This document shows positions 36,357 through 45,286 of a stretch of 64,000 nt of DNA, piece after piece. Source of the stretch: Labilithrix sp. (lineage in GTDB: Bacteria; Myxococcota_A; Polyangia; Polyangiales; Polyangiaceae); contig JAHBWA010000037.1 of NCBI GenBank assembly GCA_019637195.1, positions 1 through 64,000 of the forward strand, read 5' to 3'. The notes under the pieces are model-generated. The model was not told where the DNA came from, searched no databases, and was given only the letters and a program-made list of their open reading frames with translations. The position numbers and the translations under genes were made by a program. The first letter of the stretch is position 1; each line of letters opens with the position of its first letter.

Positions 36357-38087
36357 TCAGCTCCGGCGCTGGGAGCGCCAGGACTGGAGCTCGTCGGCCG
36401 ACCGTGTGTTGAGGACGTGGGCGGGACCGAGCCAGGCGCGGCGAGCGATACCGACGCCGTAGCGGAGGTGATCGAGCTCGCGGACGCTGTGCGCGTCGCT
36501 GCTCAGGACGACGGGCACGCCGGCCTCGCGCGCCATCTTCGCGATGTGCTCGTCGACGTCGAGGCGGAGCGGCGAGCAGTTCAGCTCGATGGCGACGCCT
36601 GCCTTCGCGAGCGCGGCCATCACGACCTCCATATCGAGCTCGCTCGGCTCGCGCTGGCCGAGCTGGCGGCCCGTCGGGTGGCCGAGGCAGTCGATCTTGC
36701 CCGACTCGATCGCGCGGACGACCCGCTTGGTCATCTCGTCCTTCGGCATCTGGAGCTTCTGGTGGACGCTGCCGACGACCCACTCGAGCTCGCCGAGGTG
36801 GTCGGCCAGGTCCATGGTGCCGTCGGCGAGGATGTCGGCCTCGAGCCCGGCGAAGAGCCGGATCCCCTGGCGCTCCTCGACGTCGCGGATCTTCTTCTTC
36901 TGTTCGCGGAGCCGCTCGCGCGTCATCCCGCGGACGAAGGTGAGCGTCTCGGAGTGATCGGTGATCGCGATGTACGAGCGACCGGCGGCCTTGGCGGCGG
37001 CGGCCATGTCGTCGAGCGAGCTCTTGCCGTCGGTCTCCGTCGTGTGCATGTGGAGATCGCCCTTGAGATCGGCGAGCTCGACGAGCGCGGGCAGCGACGC
37101 CGTCTGCGACGCCTCGATCTCGCCGCGGTTCTCCCGCAGCTCGGGCGCCATCCAGTGGAGACCGATCGCCTCGTAGACCGCGGCCTCGTCGTCCCCGGCG
37201 AGCTTCGCGCCGCCCTCGTCGAAGACGCCGTACTCGCTCACCTTGAGCTTCTTCTTCACCGCGAGCGTCCGCATCGCGACGTTGTGATCCTTCGACCCGG
37301 TGAAGTACTGCATCGCCGCGCCCCACGACTCGCGCGGGACGACGCGGAGATCCGCCTGCATCCCGCCTTCGAGGACGACGCTCGTCTTCGTCTCGCCCTT
37401 GCCCAGCACCTCGACGACCCCGGGCAAGGCGGCGAACGCGTCCATGATCGCGTGGGCGTCGTCCTTCGAGGCGGCGACGAGGATGTCGAGATCGCCGACC
37501 GTCTCGGCGCGGCGCCGGAGGCTCCCGGCGTAGTCGCACGCGAGCACGCCGGGCACGGAGGACATCTCCGCGACGAGCGCCTCGGCCGCGAGCATCGCCA
37601 CGGCGAGCGGGCGCCGCTTCGGCGCGGCCGCGCGCTTGCGCCACGCGGCGATCGCGGCGATGAGCTTGTCCTCGCGCTTCTCGCCGAAGCGCGCGAGATC
37701 GCGGAGGCGCCCGTCGAGCGCGGCCTTCTCGAGCTCGTCGACGGTCGTGATCCCGCGCTCCTGCCAGACGAGCTGCGCGGTCTTGAGGCCGACGCCCGGG
37801 AGGTTCATGAGGTCGAGCAGCCCGGGCGGGAGCTTCGCCCGGAGCGCCTCGGCTTCGGCGATCTTCCCGGTCTCGAGCAGCTCCTTGATGCGACGCGCCA
37901 CGCCGTCGCCGACGCCGCGGACCTCGGCGAGCTCGCCCTTCTTGGCGAGCTCCGCCACGCTCCCGCCGAAGCCCTCGATCGCGCGCGCGGCCGTCCGGAA
38001 GGCCCGCACCTTGAACGGGAGGGTCCCTCCGAGCTCGTGCAGGTCGGCCAGATCCACGAGGGCCCGCGCGATGGCGACGTTGTCCAC
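36357..38087 (-). CDS. polX: DNA polymerase X family protein with PHP domain
   Basis: A 576-residue protein, matching the length of Bacillus PolX. It opens with the helical N-terminal domain (ARALVDLADLHELGGTLPFK), helix-hairpin-helix elements (VRGVGDGVARRIKELL, NLPGVGLKTAQLVW), the nucleotidyltransferase core (GSLRRRAETVGDLDIL with the metal Asp pair) and a C-terminal PHP phosphoesterase domain (DLKGDLHMHTTETDG, AITDHSETL, GLEADIL, LSSDAHSV), which gives 3'-5' exonuclease activity. These enzymes fill short gaps in base-excision repair. GTG 38087 is chosen because a TAGAAT hexamer ends 7 nt before it and the upstream part is not conserved-like. Confidence 0.94.
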   Translation of the reverse strand: MDNVAIARALVDLADLHELGGTLPFKVRAFRTAARAIEGFGGSVAELAKKGELAEVRGVGDGVARRIKELLETGKIAEAEALRAKLPPGLLDLMNLPGVGLKTAQLVWQERGITTVDELEKAALDGRLRDLARFGEKREDKLIAAIAAWRKRAAAPKRRPLAVAMLAAEALVAEMSSVPGVLACDYAGSLRRRAETVGDLDILVAASKDDAHAIMDAFAALPGVVEVLGKGETKTSVVLEGGMQADLRVVPRESWGAAMQYFTGSKDHNVAMRTLAVKKKLKVSEYGVFDEGGAKLAGDDEAAVYEAIGLHWMAPELRENRGEIEASQTASLPALVELADLKGDLHMHTTETDGKSSLDDMAAAAKAAGRSYIAITDHSETLTFVRGMTRERLREQKKKIRDVEERQGIRLFAGLEADILADGTMDLADHLGELEWVVGSVHQKLQMPKDEMTKRVVRAIESGKIDCLGHPTGRQLGQREPSELDMEVVMAALAKAGVAIELNCSPLRLDVDEHIAKMAREAGVPVVLSSDAHSVRELDHLRYGVGIARRAWLGPAHVLNTRSADELQSWRSQRRS

Positions 38088-38094
38088 GTCGTGG

Positions 38095-38100
38095 ATTCTA
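38095..38100 (-). promoter_or_regulatory. Candidate -10 of a leaderless promoter (TAGAAT)
   Basis: Minus strand; ends 7 nt before GTG 38087 of the PolX gene. The best -10 match of the set (5 of 6 to TATAAT). Confidence 0.5.
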
Positions 38101-38181
38101 CCCCGGCGCGCGGGCCCGGCGGGGAGGCCGCATCGGATCTTTGTCGCGGCCACGTGCCGGTCGCTGGCACAATGGTAGGCC

Positions 38182-40070
38182 ATGGCATCCCCCCCGAGGC
38201 GGGCCTCCGGTCCGTACCGTCCGACGCGTCTCGGGCAATGGGAGGTGGTCGCGAAGATCGCCGGCGGGGGAATGAGCGCGGTCTACCTCGGTCGCCGCGT
38301 CGAGCCCGAACCCGACCCGGACTTCCCGTACACCCCGCGCCCGGGCTTCGCTGGGGCCGCGCCGGCCAGCGACAAGAGTCACGTGGTCGCGCTCAAGATC
38401 GTGCGCCACGACGCCGCGAAGGACGAGCGGCTCGTGAAGATGTTCCTCGAGGAGGGCAAGCTGCTCGCGCGCCTCGTCCACCCCGGCATCGTCCGCACCC
38501 TCGAGGTGGGCGGCGACGCCGACCAGGACTTCATCGCGATGGAGCTGATGCTCGGCAAGACGTTCGCGGCGATCTACGACGCGCTCGTGGCGCGCGGCGC
38601 GCGGCTCAGCGCCGAGCTCGCCGCGTGGGTCTCGGCGCGCATCGCCGACGCCCTGCACTACGCCCACGAGCTCGCGGACGAGCACGGCCGGCCGCTCGCG
38701 CTGGTGCACCGCGACGTCAACCCGGCGAACGTCTTCGCCACGTTCAAGGGCGAGGTGAAGCTCTTCGACTTCGGCCTCGCCAAGGTCACCGCCGGCGAGG
38801 CGTCGGGCTCCCAGATGCTCGCGGGCAAGCTCTCGTACCTCTCGCCCGAGCAGATCATGCAGATGCCGCTCGACCGGCGGAGCGACGTCTTCTCGCTCGG
38901 CACGACGTTCTGGGAGCTGCTCACCAGCCGGCGGCTCTTCCGCCGCGACTCCGACATCGAGACCGTGCGCGCGGTGCAGCTCGGGCCGATCCCCGATCCG
39001 CGCGCCGTGGCGCCGGAGGTGCCCGAGGAGCTCGCGCGCATCGCGCGCACGGCGCTCGAGCGCAACCGCGATCACCGCTACCCGTCCGCGGCCTATCTCG
39101 CGCGCGAGCTCGACGCGTTCGTCCTCGCGCGGACCACGCCGGACGACGTCACCGCGCGCCTCGCCGAGCTCGTCGACACGCTCTTCCCCGGCGAGCAGAA
39201 GCGCCAGTCGGGCTGGCTCAAACCGGCGATCACGTCGTCGATCTCGCGGTCGATGAGCGCCGTCGCCACGACGCCGCGCCCCGGCAGCGTCTCGCGACCG
39301 ATGCCGCCCGAGGTGCGCCGCGACACGCGCGAGACGACGATCGTGATGGCAGAGCCTCCGGGCGCACCGCCCGCCTCGGGCGCACCGCCCTCGTGGCGTG
39401 AGGATCCGACGTCCGCCACGGTGAAGGACGGCGTGCCTGCGATCGGCGCTCCGCCCGTGAGCTCGTCGCGCGGAGGGGCCACCTCGACGCGCTCCGCTCC
39501 GCCGCCCACGCCGCAGACGAGCCGCCCTGCGCCGCGCGCGCGGATCCCGACGCCGGCGCCCTTCTCGCGCACGGAGATCCAGACGATCCCGCCCGCGCCC
39601 GACTCGTCGCGGACCGAGATCCAGCACATGGCGCCGACGCTCGAGGTTCCGGCCGCGGGCTTCCCGAGCGCTCGATCGGCGCCGCCGCCGCCGCCGTCCG
39701 CGCGAGCCGCGCCGGCCCCTGCGCGGACGGAGTACCGCCGCCGCCGGCGTCGCGCGCGAACCGCGCGCCTCTGCGCGCGCACCGCCGCCGTGCCGCGCAT
39801 GACGCCGCCTCCTCCACCGTCGGCGCGGACCGCTCCGCCGGCCCCGCGCCGTCGCGCGTCCGACCGCGAGAGCTCCCCTGACCCTCGATCCCGGAGCGGC
39901 CGGCGCGACCACCGCGCCCCCGGCGGGCGCCGATCCCGCTGCCCTCGCGCGCCCGGAACGACTCGGTCCCGCCGCCGCGACCGGTCAGCTCGCGCCAGCT
40001 CGTCGACGCCCCCGACAGCGAGCCCACGCAGGTCGACATGCCCCTTCCGCCGGGCCGAAAACCCTCCTGA
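38182..40070 (+). CDS. Ser/Thr protein kinase with frameshifted low-complexity C-terminal tail
   Basis: The kinase domain (residues about 18-300) is intact: Gly loop IAGGGMSAVYLG, VALKIV, HRDVNPAN, DFGLAK, LSPEQ and EELARIARTALERNRDHRYPSA. A long Pro/Ser/Arg tail follows with recurring RTEIQ and SARSAPPPPP segments. Coding quality breaks at about 39735-39880, and the frame offset by one base then reads convincingly to a TGA at 40068-40070, ending SEPTQVDMPLPPGRKPS. In the original frame no stop occurs before 41328, so a naive call joins this gene to the next one as a 1048-codon fusion. I read them as two genes with an indel. A CACAAT hexamer ends 8 nt before the ATG. No membrane helix. Confidence 0.85.
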
Positions 40071-40302
40071 GGTCGCTCCCCGCGGCCGAGCTGAAGCGCG
40101 CGACGCGAAGACACCTACGCGGATGGCGCGGTATGATGTGCGCAGACACCGGGGATGTTCCTCCGACAACGCGAAAGAATCAGGGGCACGTGGCCCGACG
40201 GACCCGCGCACGACTCTTGAACGTCGACCTCGGGCTCGAGGCGTCCGACAGGACGGGCCGAAGGCCGAACCCGAGATCGAAGGGGCTCCGAGGATCGACC
40301 GC

Positions 40303-41328
40303 ATGACGACGCCCGCGCTCAAGTACTCCGTCCAGGATCGTTCGATCCTCCTACCCTACTACAAGCGCTTCCTCGTCGAGCCCCTCCTGCCGTTCATCCC
40401 GGCGCGGGTGAACCCGAACGCGATCACTCACGGCGGCCACGTCCTGAACCTCGGGGCGCTGCTCCTGCTCGCCCTCACGGCGCACATGGACAAGCGCTGG
40501 CCCTTCATCGCGGTGGCCATCCTCGTCCACGTCTACCTCTGGTGCGACAACGCCGACGGCGGCCACGCGCGTCGGACCAACCAGTGCTCGGCCAAGGGCG
40601 AGTTCCTCGACCACGGGCTCGATCTGCTGAACGCGACGTACGTGGCGTGCATGACCGTGTTCACGCTCGGGGCGCCGCCGTTCTGGAGCGTCGCCGCCGC
40701 CGTCGTCGTGCCGGCCGCGGCGGCGGTCACGTACTGGGAGCAGGCGGAGACCGGCGTCTTCCAGCTCGGTCTGTTCAACCAGATCGAGTCCATCTTCGCG
40801 CTCTCCGTCGCGCTCGTGGCGCGCGCGGTCTTCGGCGCCGAGGCGATCGCCGCGGTCCATGTGCTCGGCGTGTCGCTGCCGGTGGTGGTGCTCGCGGTGG
40901 TCTCCGTGGTCGCGCTCTTCGGGATCGTCCGCAGCACGGTCCGCGTCGCGCAGAACCGCGGTCGCCTCGGCCCGGCGATCGCGCCGTACGCGTTCGGAGC
41001 GGCGGTGACCATCGTCGCCGCGACCGACGCGCTCGGGACGATCGCCGCGATCGTAGCCGGCGCCGTCGTGTTCATCTTCCTCGGGATCCGCCAGCTCACC
41101 CTCCGCGTTCGCGGCGAGCGCCCGCTCCTCGAGCGCGGTGTCCTCTTCGCCGCCGCGGTGCTCGGGGGGCTCGCCGGCTACCGCGTGCTCGGCGGCGCGC
41201 CCAACGCCGCGATCGCGCAGTCGATCGACTGGGCCGCCGCCGGCGTCGTCTCGATCGCGTTCGGTGGCCTCGCGCTCGCCCGGGCCCTCGAGGGGCACCG
41301 CGAGGTCGAGCGCCTCGACCGCCGGTGA
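40303..41328 (+). CDS. CDP-alcohol phosphatidyltransferase family membrane protein
   Basis: A 341-residue protein with the exact family motif in DNADGGHARRTNQCSAKGEF followed by LDHGLD (DGxxAR-8x-G-3x-D-3x-D), near residues 84-108, at the start of eight to ten membrane helices. The family transfers a phosphoalcohol from CDP-alcohol to an acceptor to make phospholipids at the inner membrane. The conserved N-terminal KYSVQDRSILLPYYKRFLVEPLLPF resembles the selenoprotein-I/ethanolamine-choline branch rather than PgsA or PssA, so phosphatidylethanolamine or choline-type head groups are plausible. GAGG 9 nt before the ATG at 40303 supports this start rather than fusion with the kinase. Confidence 0.88.
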   Translation: MTTPALKYSVQDRSILLPYYKRFLVEPLLPFIPARVNPNAITHGGHVLNLGALLLLALTAHMDKRWPFIAVAILVHVYLWCDNADGGHARRTNQCSAKGEFLDHGLDLLNATYVACMTVFTLGAPPFWSVAAAVVVPAAAAVTYWEQAETGVFQLGLFNQIESIFALSVALVARAVFGAEAIAAVHVLGVSLPVVVLAVVSVVALFGIVRSTVRVAQNRGRLGPAIAPYAFGAAVTIVAATDALGTIAAIVAGAVVFIFLGIRQLTLRVRGERPLLERGVLFAAAVLGGLAGYRVLGGAPNAAIAQSIDWAAAGVVSIAFGGLALARALEGHREVERLDRR

Positions 41329-41383
41329 GTCGCCCTGGTCGCCCGGCCCGAGGCGCGTTAAGACCGCCGCTCGGAGGATGAGC

Positions 41384-41440
41384 ATGACCGGCGACCACAT
41401 CGACGACATCGGCGGACCTCTCGTCGGGAGCGTCGGATGA
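41384..41440 (+). CDS. Possible 18-codon leader ORF overlapping the HD-domain gene
   Basis: ATG 41384 has GGAGG 6 nt upstream and encodes MTGDHIDDIGGPLVGSVG, ending in a TGA that overlaps the ATG of the next gene (ATGA at 41437-41440). It could couple translation to the downstream gene, which has no ribosome-binding site of its own. It is too short to judge by coding statistics. Confidence 0.3.
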   Translation: MTGDHIDDIGGPLVGSVG

Positions 41441-42021
41441 GCGAGACGTCACCCCCCTCGGATCCGCGCGCGGCGATCGGGCTGGTCCAGCTGCTCGATC
41501 GCCTCGCGACGCTGCCTCGCACCGGCTGGCTGCTCCGCGGCGTGGTCGATCCGGAGAGCATCGCCGAGCACACCTTCGGCGTCTGCGTGGTCGCCACGCT
41601 CCTCGTCGACGATCTCCGGGCGCGCGGCGTCGCCGTCGACGGTGAGCGCGTGCTCCGGATGGCGCTCGTGCACGACGCGGCGGAGGTCTTCACCGGCGAC
41701 ATCCCGATGCCGGCGAAGACCGAGAAGCTCGACGCTGCGCTCGAAGAGGCCGAGGGCGCGCTCCTCGCGCAGGTCCTGCCCGCCGCGCAGCACGCGCTCT
41801 GGGTCGAGGCCGAGGCGGGCGCGACGCTCGAGGCGCGCGTCGTGAAGGCGGCGGACAAGGTGCAGATGCTCGTCAAAGCGCTCACGTACGAGCAGCAGCG
41901 GCGCGGACGGCTCGACGAGTTCTGGACGAACACGAAGAACCGCCGCCACATGGACCTCGACTTCGCGCGCGAGCTTTTCGACGAGCTCGCGCGGCTCGCC
42001 GAGATCGAGCGCGCGCGATGA
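41437..42021 (+). CDS. HD-domain phosphohydrolase (YfbR/5'-deoxynucleotidase-like)
   Basis: A 194-residue protein with the HD metal motif: SIAEHTFGVCVVATLL (first His), LVHDAAEVFTGDIPMPAK (HD and Asp), and a later Asp in VKAADKVQMLVKALT. The spacing matches YfbR/HD_3 proteins that dephosphorylate deoxynucleoside monophosphates in the cytosol. The ATG overlaps a possible short leader ORF (ATGA), and its own stop overlaps the ATG of the TrmH-family gene (ATGA at 42018-42021), so these are translationally coupled. Confidence 0.9.
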   Translation: MSETSPPSDPRAAIGLVQLLDRLATLPRTGWLLRGVVDPESIAEHTFGVCVVATLLVDDLRARGVAVDGERVLRMALVHDAAEVFTGDIPMPAKTEKLDAALEEAEGALLAQVLPAAQHALWVEAEAGATLEARVVKAADKVQMLVKALTYEQQRRGRLDEFWTNTKNRRHMDLDFARELFDELARLAEIERAR

Positions 42022-42893
42022 GGCGCCGCGAGGGTCCGCGGCGCGACGCGCCGAGCGCGGACCGGACGCGCGACGCGCCGAGCGCGGACCAGACGCGCGA
42101 CGCACCGAGCGCAGACCGGAGGCGCGACGCGCCGAGCGCGGACCGAAGGCGCGACGCACCGAGCGCAGACGTCGAGCGCGTGCACGGCTTTCGCGCGGGG
42201 CTCGCGGTCCTCTCGGCGCGGCCCGAGGACGTCCTGCGGATCGCGTGCACGAGCGAGCTCGTCGCCGACGTCGAGCGCGCGCTCGGGCCCCACGCCGAGG
42301 GCGTGAGCATCGGCGTCCTCGCCGATCGCGAGATCGAGAAGCTCGCCCGCTCGAGCCAGCACGAGGGGCTGGTCCTCGAGGCGCGCGCGCGCCGGTGGGC
42401 GACGCCGCAGGAGCTCGGCGAGCTCCTCACCGCGGGCCCGCCCCGCGTCGCGATCGCGCTCGATCGCGTGAGAAACTCGTACAACGTCGGCGCCGTCCTC
42501 CGGAGCGCGGCCTTCTTCGGCGTCGACGCCGCGCTGCTCGGCGCGCCGGCCCCGCACCCGGGGCTCGATCCGAACGCGATCCGGGTCGCCGAGGGCGGCG
42601 TCGAGCGGCTCGTGACGGCGCGTACGACCGACCTGGCCGACACGCTCGCGCGCCTGCGCAGCCGCGGCGTGAAGGTCTACGGCGCCGACGGTCACGCCGA
42701 CGCCGACGCGCTCGGCTTCGACTACGCGCGCCCCGCGGTCCTCGTGATGGGCAACGAGCGCGAGGGCCTCGGGCCGCGCGTCCGCGCGCAGTGCGACGCG
42801 ATCCTCGCGATCCGCGGCTCCGGCCACGTCGAGTCGCTCAACGTCGGCGTCGCGGCGGGCATCCTGATCGCCGCCCTCGCCCGACCACGCTGA
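42018..42893 (+). CDS. TrmH/SpoU-family RNA 2'-O-methyltransferase with repeat N-terminus
   Basis: A 291-residue protein. The N-terminal ~55 residues are five copies of a nine-residue unit (RDAPSADRT and variants). Then a substrate-binding domain of the SpoU type (VHGFRAGLAVLSARPEDVLRI, REIEKLARSSQHEGLVLEA) and the SPOUT core: VRNSYNVGAVLRSAAFFGVD, PAVLVMGNEREGLGP and SGHVESLNVGVAAGILIAAL, the three knot motifs that bind S-adenosylmethionine. It methylates ribose in tRNA or rRNA; the exact target is unclear. ATGA overlap with the HD gene. Confidence 0.92.
   Translation: MRRREGPRRDAPSADRTRDAPSADQTRDAPSADRRRDAPSADRRRDAPSADVERVHGFRAGLAVLSARPEDVLRIACTSELVADVERALGPHAEGVSIGVLADREIEKLARSSQHEGLVLEARARRWATPQELGELLTAGPPRVAIALDRVRNSYNVGAVLRSAAFFGVDAALLGAPAPHPGLDPNAIRVAEGGVERLVTARTTDLADTLARLRSRGVKVYGADGHADADALGFDYARPAVLVMGNEREGLGPRVRAQCDAILAIRGSGHVESLNVGVAAGILIAALARPR
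42042..42170 (+). repeat. 27-bp tandem repeats in the TrmH-family gene start
   Basis: Five units of 27 bp (last one 21 bp) starting at 42042, 42069, 42096, 42123 and 42150, each encoding RDAPSAD plus two variable residues. The DNA units differ by only a few bases, so copy number may vary between strains. Confidence 0.85.
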
Positions 42894-43017
42894 GCGCCCG
42901 ACCGCTCGTCCGGCTCGGCGGCCCCGGCCGTCCCAACGCGCGCGGACGGCGCCTCGCAGCCCGCCGAGCTCGCGCCGGAGACGTCCTCGCCGGAGCCCCC
43001 CGGCCGCGCCCCCATGC

Positions 43018-43023
43018 TAGCCT
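43018..43023 (+). promoter_or_regulatory. Candidate -10 of a leaderless promoter (TAGCCT)
   Basis: Ends 6 nt before ATG 43030 of the TerB-like gene. Confidence 0.35.
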
Positions 43024-43029
43024 CGGCCC

Positions 43030-43338
43030 ATGGAACCCAAGGTCGCCAAGTGCCTCCTCGTCTCCAAGGTCCTCGTCGCCGACGGAATCATGACGGAGAA
43101 CGAGCGCATCTTCCTCGACCAGATGATGCGCGGTCTCGGGCTCGACGACGGCGAGCGCCGCCGCGTGCTCGACCTCGAGGGCTGGGACCAGGCCGAGCCC
43201 GTCGTCGCCAAGCTCTCGGCCGACGAGAAGCGCGAGTTCCTCGCGACGCTCGTCGACGCCTCGTCCGCCGACGGGCGCCTCTCGCCGCTCGAGATGGCGA
43301 CCGTCAAGCGGATCACCGCGGCGCTGGGCGTCGACTGA
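43030..43338 (+). CDS. TerB-like protein
   Basis: A 102-residue all-helical protein with the TerB/DjlA-type pattern: ADGIMTENERIFLDQMMRGLGL and DASSADGRLSPLEMATVKRI, each placing acidic residues where TerB domains bind metal. Such domains are found in tellurite-resistance and envelope-linked systems, but single-domain members have no set function. Its 3' end overlaps the 3' end of the minus-strand lipoprotein gene by 26 bp. Confidence 0.82.
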   Translation: MEPKVAKCLLVSKVLVADGIMTENERIFLDQMMRGLGLDDGERRRVLDLEGWDQAEPVVAKLSADEKREFLATLVDASSADGRLSPLEMATVKRITAALGVD

Positions 43339-44443
43339 CGACGTCGCCGCTCGGGCGGAGCTCCGCCTGCGCGCCGGACGGCAACGTCACGCGCACGCCC
43401 GGATCGAGCGGCGTGAGCTTCACCCGCTCGCCGGCGGCGGGCGCCTCCTCGAGCGCGCCGACGTCCACGGCGGCCTTCCAGATCGGCGCGCCGCGCGTGT
43501 CGTAGCGGAACGCCAGCGCGTGGAACGGCGAGCCCTCGACCGCCGACGGCTGGGCGAGCTGCGCGAGCACGAACGTGTCGTCGGTGTCCGCGACGAGCGC
43601 CGGCGCAGCGATCGCGCCCGCGCGCGGGCGGACGCCCAGATCGAGCCCGTCTCCCCACGCGAGCGCGCCGCTCTCGGTGACGAGGCGCGCGCGCGTCTGG
43701 CCGGGCCGCGCGGCCGCGAGGATCCACCCGCGCCCGGGCCAATAGAGCAGCGAGAGAGCGTCGCACGAGTCGACGCCGGAGAGCGCCTGGAAGTCGGCGA
43801 ACGGCGAGCCGTCGTCGTCGAACAACCGCAGCGCGACCACGCTCGTCGGCGGATCGCACACCGCGAGCGCGACGCGCCCGCGCGGCGCCGCGCCGAGCGC
43901 GATCGGCCCGACCGGCGTCATGATGCCGGCCACCGGGCTCTCCTTCGACCAGAGGACGGCCCCCTCGCCGTCCACCACGAGCGTGATCGGCCGCGCGTCG
44001 CTCGTCGCCTTGCCCGCCTCGGCCACGAGCACGGCCCGCCGACCGGCCGCGGTGAGCTCCGCGATCTGCACGTCGAACGGGCCGGCGGCGCCGGCGAAGT
44101 GCGCGCCGAGCAGCGACGCGGCCCCGCCGAGCGCCGGCTCGGCGGCCAGCTTCGCCACGCGCGACCGGCGCGCCTCGACGGGCGCGACCCTCGCGAGCAC
44201 GAAGCCGGCGTCGGAGACGCTGACGCTCGGCCGCGCCGAGGCGTCGGGCTCGATCGACAGGAGCGGCCCGTCGGGTGCCGCGTCGGCGGCGCCGGCCGCG
44301 TCCTTGCGCGAACAGCCCGACGCGAGCGCGGCGAACAGCGCGAGCGCTACGAACGACGCTGCCGCGGCGAACGACACGAGCGCGGCGAGCCCGGCGTTCC
44401 CTGCGAGCCCGGCGCGTGGCCCGACGACGTGACGATGACGCAC
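43313..44443 (-). CDS. Lipoprotein with beta-propeller-like repeats
   Basis: A 376-residue protein from GTG 44443 with a long N-terminal hydrophobic signal ending in lipobox ASGC at about residue 44. After an Ala/Asp linker the protein repeats beta-strand units (IQIAELTAAGRRAVLVAEAGK type and WILAAARPGQTRARLVTESGA), suggesting a propeller fold. TATCGT ends 8 nt before the GTG and there is no ribosome-binding site. Function unknown. Overlaps the TerB gene tail to tail by 26 bp. Confidence 0.75.
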   Translation of the reverse strand: MRHRHVVGPRAGLAGNAGLAALVSFAAAASFVALALFAALASGCSRKDAAGAADAAPDGPLLSIEPDASARPSVSVSDAGFVLARVAPVEARRSRVAKLAAEPALGGAASLLGAHFAGAAGPFDVQIAELTAAGRRAVLVAEAGKATSDARPITLVVDGEGAVLWSKESPVAGIMTPVGPIALGAAPRGRVALAVCDPPTSVVALRLFDDDGSPFADFQALSGVDSCDALSLLYWPGRGWILAAARPGQTRARLVTESGALAWGDGLDLGVRPRAGAIAAPALVADTDDTFVLAQLAQPSAVEGSPFHALAFRYDTRGAPIWKAAVDVGALEEAPAAGERVKLTPLDPGVRVTLPSGAQAELRPSGDVVSRRPAPR

Positions 44444-44451
44444 CGCTGCAC

Positions 44452-44457
44452 ACGATA
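44452..44457 (-). promoter_or_regulatory. Candidate -10 of a leaderless promoter (TATCGT)
   Basis: Minus strand; ends 8 nt before GTG 44443. Confidence 0.35.
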
Positions 44458-44488
44458 GCCGAACGCGCGAGGGCCCTCGAGCGCTCGC

Positions 44489-44549
44489 GCTCCCGCCTCG
44501 CGGCGAGCTCAGCCCTCACCGCGTGAACCCGCTCCCGCCTCGCGGCGAG
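44489..44549. repeat. Direct repeat GCTCCCGCCTCGCGGCGAG
   Basis: Two identical 19-bp copies at 44489-44507 and 44531-44549, 42 bp apart, each holding the dyad CTCGCGGCGAG. They lie just after the methyltransferase stop and before the lipoprotein start on the minus strand; weak stem-loops could form. Confidence 0.5.
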
Positions 44550-44559
44550 AGCTCGGCGC

Positions 44560-45276
44560 TCAGCGCTTCACGGCGCTCACCACGATCCCCCGCTCGTACG
44601 GGGCCGGGCAGAGACCTTCGTGGGCCTCGACGACGAAGCCGTGACGCTCGAGGAGCGGGCGCACGTCCGGCCAGAGGAACGTCAGGTAGTACATGATGAA
44701 CTGCGGGCGGAGGATCGCGTTCCGCACCCGCATGACCGCGTTGAACCCGCGCGCCGTCCAGAACCACGGGTCGGTGGCGCGAGGAGGCCGGCTGGTCACG
44801 AAGACGAAGCGTCCGCCGGGCCGCAGCGCCCGCGCGATCCCGGCGACGAAGCGGTCCTCGTCCTCCGGGAGCACGTGCCCGAACGCCCCGACGCTCGTGA
44901 CCACGTCCATCTCGCCGTCGAAGGGCAGCGCGAGCGCGTCGCCGCGGACGAGCTCGATCCGGGCCTCGCCGGGAGCGGCGGCGACCCGGCGGCGCGCTTC
45001 ATCGAGCATGCCCGCGCTGAAGTCGACGCCGACGACGCGCTCCGTGCAGAGCGGGCGGAGGTGGATCATCGCCGCGCCCGTCCCGCAGCAGACGTCGAGC
45101 GCGGCGCCGATCGACCCGGGACCACCGATGAGCTTCGCCATCGCGGCGAGCAGCGCGTCGGGGGTGCGAAACGGCGTGCGATCGAACTTCGGCGCGATGA
45201 GGTCGTAGCCGCGCTCGGTCGAGGCGAGCGCCTGCCGCATCAGCTCGACGAACGTGGGCCCCTCGGGGTGGAACAC
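44560..45276 (-). CDS. Class I SAM-dependent methyltransferase
   Basis: A 238-residue protein. Motif I reads ALDVCCGTGAAMIHL (with the DxxCGTG pattern), followed by VVGVDFSAGMLDEARRR, the acidic motif II region and GGRFVFVTSRPPRATDPWFW, then a beta-strand and C-terminal cap (PLLERHGFVVEAHEGLCPAPY). Methyltransferase of unknown substrate. GTG 45276 lies 10 nt after the TerB-like stop, in the middle of a three-gene minus-strand run (ABC exporter, TerB-like, methyltransferase). Confidence 0.87.
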   Translation of the reverse strand: MFHPEGPTFVELMRQALASTERGYDLIAPKFDRTPFRTPDALLAAMAKLIGGPGSIGAALDVCCGTGAAMIHLRPLCTERVVGVDFSAGMLDEARRRVAAAPGEARIELVRGDALALPFDGEMDVVTSVGAFGHVLPEDEDRFVAGIARALRPGGRFVFVTSRPPRATDPWFWTARGFNAVMRVRNAILRPQFIMYYLTFLWPDVRPLLERHGFVVEAHEGLCPAPYERGIVVSAVKR

Positions 45277-45286
45277 CTCGCCCGCG

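Noticed and set aside
35568..39401. Open frame of 1277 codons on the plus strand
   Set aside because: Shadows the minus-strand Usp and PolX genes and the kinase in another frame; no protein-like segments.
38182..41328. Single 1048-codon kinase/phosphatidyltransferase fusion
   Set aside because: The kinase tail ends properly in another frame at 40070, and the join region is not protein-like; treated as two genes with an indel.
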